Assembly (NCBI GenBank): GCA_027924585.1
Contig: BSBM01000826.1
Coordinates: forward strand, 13,547,501-13,611,500
DNA: 64,000 nt
Origin: Larix kaempferi
Lineage: Eukaryota; Streptophyta; Pinopsida; Pinales; Pinaceae
Direction: 5' to 3'
Shown: positions 58,386 to 64,000 of the stretch, in pieces
Layout of the letters: each line of letters opens with the position of its first letter
How positions within the stretch are numbered: position 1 is the first letter of the stretch
Position numbers and translations under genes: made by a program
The notes under the pieces: generated by a model
The model's input: only the letters and a program-made list of their open reading frames with translations
What the model was told of the DNA's origin: nothing
Databases searched by the model: none

Positions 58386-59600
58386 ATTTATAATAAAAAA
58401 TATCAATATACTCGATATATAATGATAAACCAAACAGAAAAATAAAAAATGATATGAAATACAATTTATAATGAAAAATATAATTTTTAAAAATAAAAAA
58501 TAATATTAATAATAACAATTTCTACACAAGCTTAATAAATACATTAAAAAAATAAACCTTAAACTTTTCTACCGTCTCTCTTCTATATTGTATAAGACAG
58601 CCACATCAAACCTTGAAATTTTGAATACTAATATGATCTCTCATCTCCTCTATGTTATTTGTTCCAGTAAAAACTCTTCCGTTTGACACCATTCTTTCAC
58701 CTCTTTTCTATAATATTTTTGTAGACAGTGTTTTAGCCTTCACCTATTATATGAATCCAGTTAAACTATCCGTTCGTCTCAATTCTTTTCTATAATAATA
58801 TGACTTATGCTGCAAGTTTAAATATTCAGTTATTTTTTTCACCTCGCATATTATAAGAAGACATCTAAATACTCTGTTATAATCCTCTTTCTACCACGAC
58901 TTTATTCACTTAATTTCACCTTGTTATAATAAGTCGTTTATAAAAAGCGAAATTCAAAAACTCCGATCTTTTCATCATCTTCACTAAAAGTAGATATGAT
59001 GTATATAAGTTACATTTCTTTTCAGCTATGTAATTCATTGGAAACTGTCAATGGACAAATTTTCTGCGTATTGAACAACAGATTCCAATTTTCCAAAATT
59101 TTCTACCCATGAAAATTCATTCTACTGGGTAATCTTATACTGAATTTGATCTCTTATTCCAACAAGAAGTTTTGCATGTAATCTTTTGGTGAAGTGTAAA
59201 CTTCATCTCTTAAACCAACAAGAATTAGCTTTCTTCACCACATATGCGCAGCAAGTAATGCCCCTTACAACAGTCAGTCCAAGTGCCAAGCAGTCAAGCA
59301 AATCACTGAATCTTATACATGAATTGACCCAAATATATAAGTTGGAGTTTAGGCATGCTGGTTGCACTTTTGCTTGTTCATGCTATCCACGCACAGAGAT
59401 TTCAAATACATTAATAAAAACATTGTTTGAAGGCTCTAGTGGGTTCTCCAAAGATGGAGACCTCCCTCTCTGGCCACTGCAAAAACGTATAAAATTAGAA
59501 TTTAAATTATGTATAAACTTCGAATCATCTTCGACAGAGTGCATTAGTGAATATGTAAAATATATAAACCAAAAAAAGTAGAGCGTCTGGCATCTTATGC
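58386..59600. other. AT-rich intergenic stretch, no supported gene
   Basis: This is mostly AT-rich DNA with pyrimidine-rich patches. One frame at 59186-59581 (+, 131 codons, MVKCKLHLLNQQELAFF...) is open but matches no family I know and has no promoter or codon signal I can point to. It could be a gene remnant. Confidence 0.5.
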
Positions 59601-59635
59601 TTTTTACAACTCAGGGAAACTACAATAAAAAGAAG

Positions 59636-59702
59636 GTAAATAAATCAAGTCGGTATCACTGAGGGAGCAGTACGTAAATAAATCAAGTCGGTATCACTGA
59701 AT
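59636..59702. repeat. 41-bp spaced duplication
   Basis: GTAAATAAATCAAGTCGGTA plus TCACTGA occurs at about 59636 and 59677. Confidence 0.88.
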
Positions 59703-60361
59703 CCAATAAAGAAAAATCACTGGAATGCGCCCTCTCCAATGTAAGATGGAGTAAGAGGTGAAACCACTTAGAGAATTGGCTCGCTGAATATTTGCCATGA
59801 TAAACAGACCGACTCCTCCCACCGAAAATACATTTTCCCAAAAATGAGTGGCATCGGTGACAGCGGTGACTACTTTGTCACTGAATACAAACTTAAATTT
59901 GCCTCGCATCCTCAAATTCAAATTTAAATCTGCCTCGCATTCTGAAATGAAAATGGCGCCCTCAGAAAATTGATAGGCGAGATGTAAGACGGCGATTTGA
60001 GTGCCAGTTATCCCACGCCGAGATGTAACCGTATGCACTGATAACATGATGGGAAATTAAAGAAGAACTGACAGATACAACTGAGTGTGAGATGTGATGG
60101 GAGGTTCCCACTGCCGCAGAGTCGATAGCACGTTTCCGGAATTCCGGTCACCGGAGCCGACGAGCATCCATGGATGCCCATACTCATGCCATAGCCGAAC
60201 TCATGCCATGGCGGAACTCATGCCATATGTTATAGATGTATGCTACATGCCTCTGATACCAGATAGACGAGCCTTAAATGAAAGTCTGTCTCTTGGATAA
60301 GGCTCGCCCTCCGTGGCCGCCCTATGCCGTCGAATATAAATACCGAATTCGAGTGTTGGCA
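59703..60361. other. Distal upstream region of the LEA gene
   Basis: A - strand frame (59694-60047, 117 codons) is open but unrecognised. At 60181-60230 a 17-bp unit (ACTCATGCCAT plus six variable bases) occurs three times. A GCCGAC core lies at 60156-60161. I see no other gene. Confidence 0.5.
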
Positions 60362-60700
60362 GCCGACATCATATCGCTGATTCTGGTTGTGACGTGCCGC
60401 GACTTGCGTTAAAGGCGCTTAATTATTGTCAGTTAATATGTCTGGGTTGACGCAAATTCCACTTGTTAACCTCTCGAAGCTGACCATCCCGCTAAGAAAG
60501 ACTCTGTCTCCCTTTGAGGACGTGGAGACTAATCTTCCGTTTGTCGGTGTGATCCGAAGAAATAAGTAGAGCAACGTGGCAACGGACTCATACAGCTGTT
60601 GCTATATCCACAAATGCAATGTACACGTCTTAGGATTGCATGTAGCTGCAAGCTACATGTGTTCTGGGCACCGTTCACCGTCTTAGGGACCCTTATATAC
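60362..60700 (+). promoter_or_regulatory. LEA gene promoter with DRE, ACGT cores and TATA box
   Basis: A TATATA box lies at 60694-60699, about 180 bp upstream of the ATG. Upstream are a DRE/CRT core GCCGAC (60362-60367) and ACGT-containing sequences: GACGTGCC (60391), GACGTGGA (60519), AACGTGGC (60573, an ABRE-type ACGTGGC) and ACACGTCT (60622). Such elements bind DREB and bZIP factors and fit drought-, ABA- or seed-related expression of LEA genes. A perfect 21-bp palindrome CATGTAGCT-gca-AGCTACATG lies at 60639-60659. The motifs are seen; the regulation is inferred. Confidence 0.6.
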
Positions 60701-60876
60701 ACCCACCCATCCATCGTCCTTTCACGGATCCTTCACTATTCATGTTGTGACTGCAATATTTGATTTGTGAACAATACATAAATCTCTGCACTGCAATTCA
60801 ACAAGGACGTACGTTTTTAGATCCAGATATTACCAGAGGAGTTTGGTTTGTATCGTTGTTTCTTCACTGTAGAGAG

Positions 60877-63800
60877 ATGGCAACAACCCAACAGGATCGT
60901 AGTCAGGATCGAAGTCAGGAAGAAGGTGAGCGGGCAACGACGAGGACTGATCTTAAGCAAGAAGAAGTAGAGCAACGGAAAAGAGCGGCCGCTGAGCACA
61001 TGGAAAACGCTCAAAAGAGCCAAGGCGTTGCCATGGACGCCGCATCCGAGACTCTCCAGTATTACCGCAACGTAGCGCAGGAGAACGCCATGGCGTCGCT
61101 CATGGCGGCGGAGAAGCGTTACCAAGAAGCCAAGGAGACCGCGAGCGAGAAATTACAGCAGGCTAGAGAGGCCGCCGCGGATCGATCCGCCGTCGCTTCG
61201 GATTACGTCTCCGAGAAAGCTGTTGCTGCCAAGAACAACGCCACCGAAACGATGAAGCAGGCCAAAAATGCGGCGGCCGAGCTCGCCAGCGCCGCCAAGG
61301 ATTATACTGCGGAGAAAACCCGAGTTGCGAAAGATTATACCGTTTCGGGGTTCCAACAAGGAAAGGACGTTGTTGTGGACCGCGGGCAGGGTGTTCTGAG
61401 TTACACTGTGGATAAGACCAAGGAGGCCAAGGACACCGTGGCCGAACAGGTCCAGAAGGGCACTTCTGCTGCCGTGGAGTACACCAGGCAAAAGAGCAGG
61501 GATGCTTATGATGTTACTGCCGAAAAATTGCAGCAAGGGAAAGAGGCTGCCGCCAATACTGGGCGCAGCACACTGGATTATACAACCCAGAAAGCTGCCG
61601 ATGCCAAAGATGCCACCATGCTGAAGGCTGCGGAGGCTCGGGAAGCTACCAAGGTTACATATCATTTTTTTTTAATATACTAGTTTGATGTTTTGTTGTA
61701 TTCAATATGACCTAATATTATATTATGTACTGGTGCAGGAGAAGCTGGGGCAATATACAGAAGCAGCTCGTGATAAGGCGAGTCAAGTGGGCACCGGAGC
61801 GAAGGAGAAAGCTCAAGAGACTACGCAGGCATCTACAGAGACTGCGAAGAATTTAAAAGAAGGAACGCAAGAAAAGTGAGTTTTTGTTTGATTTTCCTTT
61901 AAACAACTATATGATTGAATGAATTGCTTGCTTTTTGCATTTTATGAGTGGGACTCTCTCTTATTATTTAGGCATCATCTTCCAATATGGAAGATTGAAT
62001 TGCTTGCTTTTAGCTTTTTATGAGGGCTTCCTCTTCTTATTTAGTCCTTCCATCTTCCAGTGTGAAAGAATGAATTGCTTGCTTTTAGCTTTTTATGAGG
62101 GCTTCCTCTTCTTATTTAGTCCTTCCATCTTCCAGTGTGAAAGAATGAATTGCTTGCTTTTAGCATTTTTTTGGCCTATGTAGATCCACTGAAGAATGAC
62201 AACAACAATATGTTGTTGCATTTCAAAGCTAGGCAGCAAAATGATAAGCATGAGAAAAGTTGAACAGCAACAGTGTGGAGTATGATTTATTTTGATTTAT
62301 AAACGGGAGAACTTTATTTTGATTTGTAACTTATAGATGGGGAAAGGATTAAATCCATTGCCATAAATGTAATAGTTCTATATCTGAGAAGACATTGATT
62401 TTGGGTTTTAAACTGAATTGTTTGTTTGCTTTACATTTTAATTGAATTTAGAAAAAGTTCCATTCTGGATATGGACCATGCCAGTTGAATTTCATTTTGG
62501 TTTCCATTTCAAAACATACAAATTTAGCTATTACCCAGTCAGTGCTCTGATTAGGTATGCATTTGAAAGCTAGGTAGCAAATTTAAAATTTTCGACCTAT
62601 TACCCTGGTTGCACCCTAATTGGGTAGGCATTTCAGAGCCAGGCAGCTACTCTGCTTGCACTCTAATTGGGTATGCATTTCAAAGCCAGGAAGCAAACTA
62701 ATGTCTGTACAATATTGAGTAGTGACAGTGTGGAATATGACTTATTTTGATTTATAAGTGTGGAATATTTTGATTTGTAACTTATAACTGGCCAAAAATC
62801 AATTGCTATTAACAGTTCCATTGCTGAGAAGTTGCATTTTGAAATTTGGGTTGTATTACTGATTTGTTTGTTTGCTTTATATTTCGATTTAATTTTGGAT
62901 TAGTTGATTTGTACCATGTCAGTTAAGTGAATTTCATTTTGGTTTCCATTTCAAAAATTTAAAATTAACCTAGTGCACTGCCTGTTTAATTAGGTATGCA
63001 TTTCAAAGCTAGGCAGCATTTAAAAAAAAAACTATCATCTTGGCTGCACCCTAATTAGGCATGCATTTCAAATCCAGGCGGCAAAATATTGAGTATTGGA
63101 AAGAGTGAACAGTGACAGTGGAATATGATTTATTTTGATTTGAACTTATAACTGGGGAAGAATTCATTGCTATAACTGTAACAGTCCCATTGTCTAAGAA
63201 GACAGATCCATTTCGGGTTTTATATGACTGGATCGTTTGCTTTATGACTGGATCATTATTGAATTTCATCGGTCGCTTCTATTTACAGATCATAAAAAAT
63301 TTACCGATTGCTCTCTCTGCACTCTAATTCGGTTTGCGTTTTCTGCTGTTTGTTTACAGACTTGGACAAGCGAAGGACAGCACTTACGATGCAATCGAGA
63401 AGGCAAAGGAAGGCCAAACCACCGAGCAGGCCAAAGAGAAAGCCAAGGAGAAAACCAGCGCTACTCAGCAGAAGGCGGTGGAAACGGGGCAGGCTGTTTC
63501 GGATAAGGCCAGGGAAGCGAAAGAAGCCGTCAAAGAAACAGCATGGGGAGCCACCGAACGAAGCAAGCGAGCCCTAGAAGAGGCTCAAGAGCAGGCGAGG
63601 GAAAAAGCCCGTGCGATGGCAGAAAAGGCAGGCGAGACGAAAGAATCTGTTGAGCAGAAAATGGCCGAGGCAGCCCAACGAGCCAAGGAGTCTTGGGAGG
63701 AGGCCCAGGGTAATCAAACTCTGGAACAGGTCCAGAAGCAGGCGAGGGAGAAAGCCCGCGAAATGGCAGAAAAGGCAGGCGAGACTAAAGAGTCCGTTGA

Positions 63801-64000
63801 GCAGAAAATGGCCGAGGCAGCCCAACGAGCCAAGGAGTCATGGGAGGCTCAGGGTAATCAAACCCTGGAACAGGTGCAGGAGCAGGCGAGGGAAAAAGCC
63901 CGTGAAATGGCAGAAAAGGCAGGCGAGACAAAAGAGTCCATTGAGCAGAAAATGGCCGAGGCAGCCCAACGAGCCAAGGAGTCTTGGGAGGCGCAGAGGA
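60877..64000 (+). CDS. Group 3 LEA protein (LEA_4 family), exons 1-3, 3' end outside window
   Basis: This is a hydrophilic Ala/Lys/Glu/Gln-rich protein of the LEA_4 family (D-29/DC8/ECP63-like). Such proteins are intrinsically disordered, turn helical on drying and protect membranes and proteins in seeds and stressed tissue. The ATG at 60877 (MATTQQDRSQ) is favoured over an upstream in-frame ATG at 60760 because LEA-like composition starts here and a G follows the ATG. Exon 1 is 60877-61653 (259 codons), exon 2 61739-61875 and exon 3 63360 to beyond 64000. Introns use GT-AG: donors GTTACA and GTGAGT, acceptors GTGCAG and TTACAG. The frame is kept across both. Repeats such as TAEKTRVAKDYT and TQKAADAKDAT in exon 1 resemble the 11-residue LEA motif. 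No Cys is seen. The stop is outside the window. Confidence 0.9.
61654..61738 (+). other. LEA intron 1 (85 bp)
   Basis: AT-rich, from GTTACATATC to GGTGCAG, phase 0. Skipping it keeps the Ala/Glu/Lys-rich reading frame, while reading through meets TAG at 61681. Confidence 0.82.
61921..62180. repeat. 75-bp tandem array in LEA intron 2
   Basis: GAATTGCTTGCTTTTAGC-type units start at 61921, 61997, 62072 and 62147. The second and third are virtually identical. Confidence 0.93.
62215..63240. repeat. Long diverged repeats in LEA intron 2
   Basis: The phrase GCATTTCAAAGCYAGGCAGC occurs about six times (62218, 62558, 62630, 62674, 62998, 63063). Three longer units of roughly 350-450 bp share GATTTATTTTGATTT, TTGATTTGTAACTTATA, GAGAAG and GTTTGTTTGCTTTA in order. 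Confidence 0.82.
63586..64000 (+). repeat. 48-49-residue coding tandem repeats in LEA exon 3
   Basis: Units start at 63586, 63733 (147 bp) and 63877 (144 bp), and the third runs off the window. Each encodes QEQAREKARxMAEKAGETKE, then SVEQKMAEAAQRAKESWE and AQGNQTLEQV. Nucleotide identity is high, with mostly single changes, so the array is recent or homogenised. Confidence 0.95.

Larger units (their letters stand above)
61876..63359 (+). other. LEA intron 2 (1484 bp), built of repeats
   Basis: It starts GTGAGT and ends TGTTTACAG, with the codon split after its second base. It holds a 75-bp tandem array and a larger set of diverged repeats given separately. No gene is visible inside. Confidence 0.82.

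Noticed and set aside
59694-60047. 117-codon - strand frame
   Set aside because: No recognised family, no promoter or splice support; mentioned only under the intergenic entry.
60248-60264. TGGTATCAGAGGC on the - strand, resembling a Met primer binding site
   Set aside because: No LTR end (TG..CA) follows and no element coding sequence is nearby.
60817-61665. - strand frames of 102 and 170 codons opposite LEA exon 1
   Set aside because: They are shadows of an Ala/Lys/Glu-rich exon, whose complement naturally lacks stops.

Overview
The window is plant nuclear DNA. It carries chromovirus (Tekay-type), Athila/Tat-type and Ty1/copia retrotransposons stacked inside one another, plus one spliced late-embryogenesis-abundant (LEA) gene at the right edge. 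The very long LTRs, deep nesting, slow-looking decay and large intron would fit a gymnosperm such as a conifer. That placement is inference; no species marker is present. No tRNA, rRNA, CRISPR or prokaryotic-type operon is visible.

Layout, with labels used below. TK1 (1-21840, + strand) is a Tekay-type Ty3/gypsy element whose 5' LTR runs off the left edge. Inside its protease/RT junction sits TK2 (3337-17268), a much younger relative with two 4.5-kb LTRs and TSD TCTGT. TK1 lies in the 3' part of GY-A (21841-38354, - strand), an Athila/Tat-type gypsy element. The integrase of GY-A is also split by CO-1 (23774-30570, - strand), a Ty1/copia derivative with TSD CCATT. GY-A lies in the RNase H of CO-2 (38355-48927, - strand), a second copia derivative. 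CO-2 is also split by DT (38878-45531), a 6.65-kb element with terminal inverted repeats and an 8-bp TSD. CO-2 sits in LR-C (48928-53602, + strand), whose 3' LTR is cut by GY-D (53603 to about 58150, - strand). Positions 1 to about 58150 therefore form one nested stack.

Three separate elements (GY-A, LR-C, GY-D) carry copies of one extra gene, called ORF3 here. It has a globular N-terminal half with a conserved FHxTWLxxxxALxGWKEP signature and a long coiled-coil C-terminal half. In GY-A it lies downstream of integrase in the same sense. In GY-A and LR-C a TATA box lies about 95-110 bp upstream of the ATG, so ORF3 may be expressed from its own promoter. This is the best candidate for an undescribed system here.

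After an AT-rich stretch (58223-59600) with no convincing gene, the window ends in single-copy sequence. A promoter region with DRE and ABRE-like cores, a TATA box and a 21-bp palindrome precedes a group-3 (LEA_4) gene of at least three exons (60877 to beyond 64000). Its second intron is built from tandem repeats, and exon 3 encodes 48-49-residue repeats. LTR divergence counted by eye orders the insertions: CO-1 about 5.5%, TK1 about 3%, TK2 about 1.3%.
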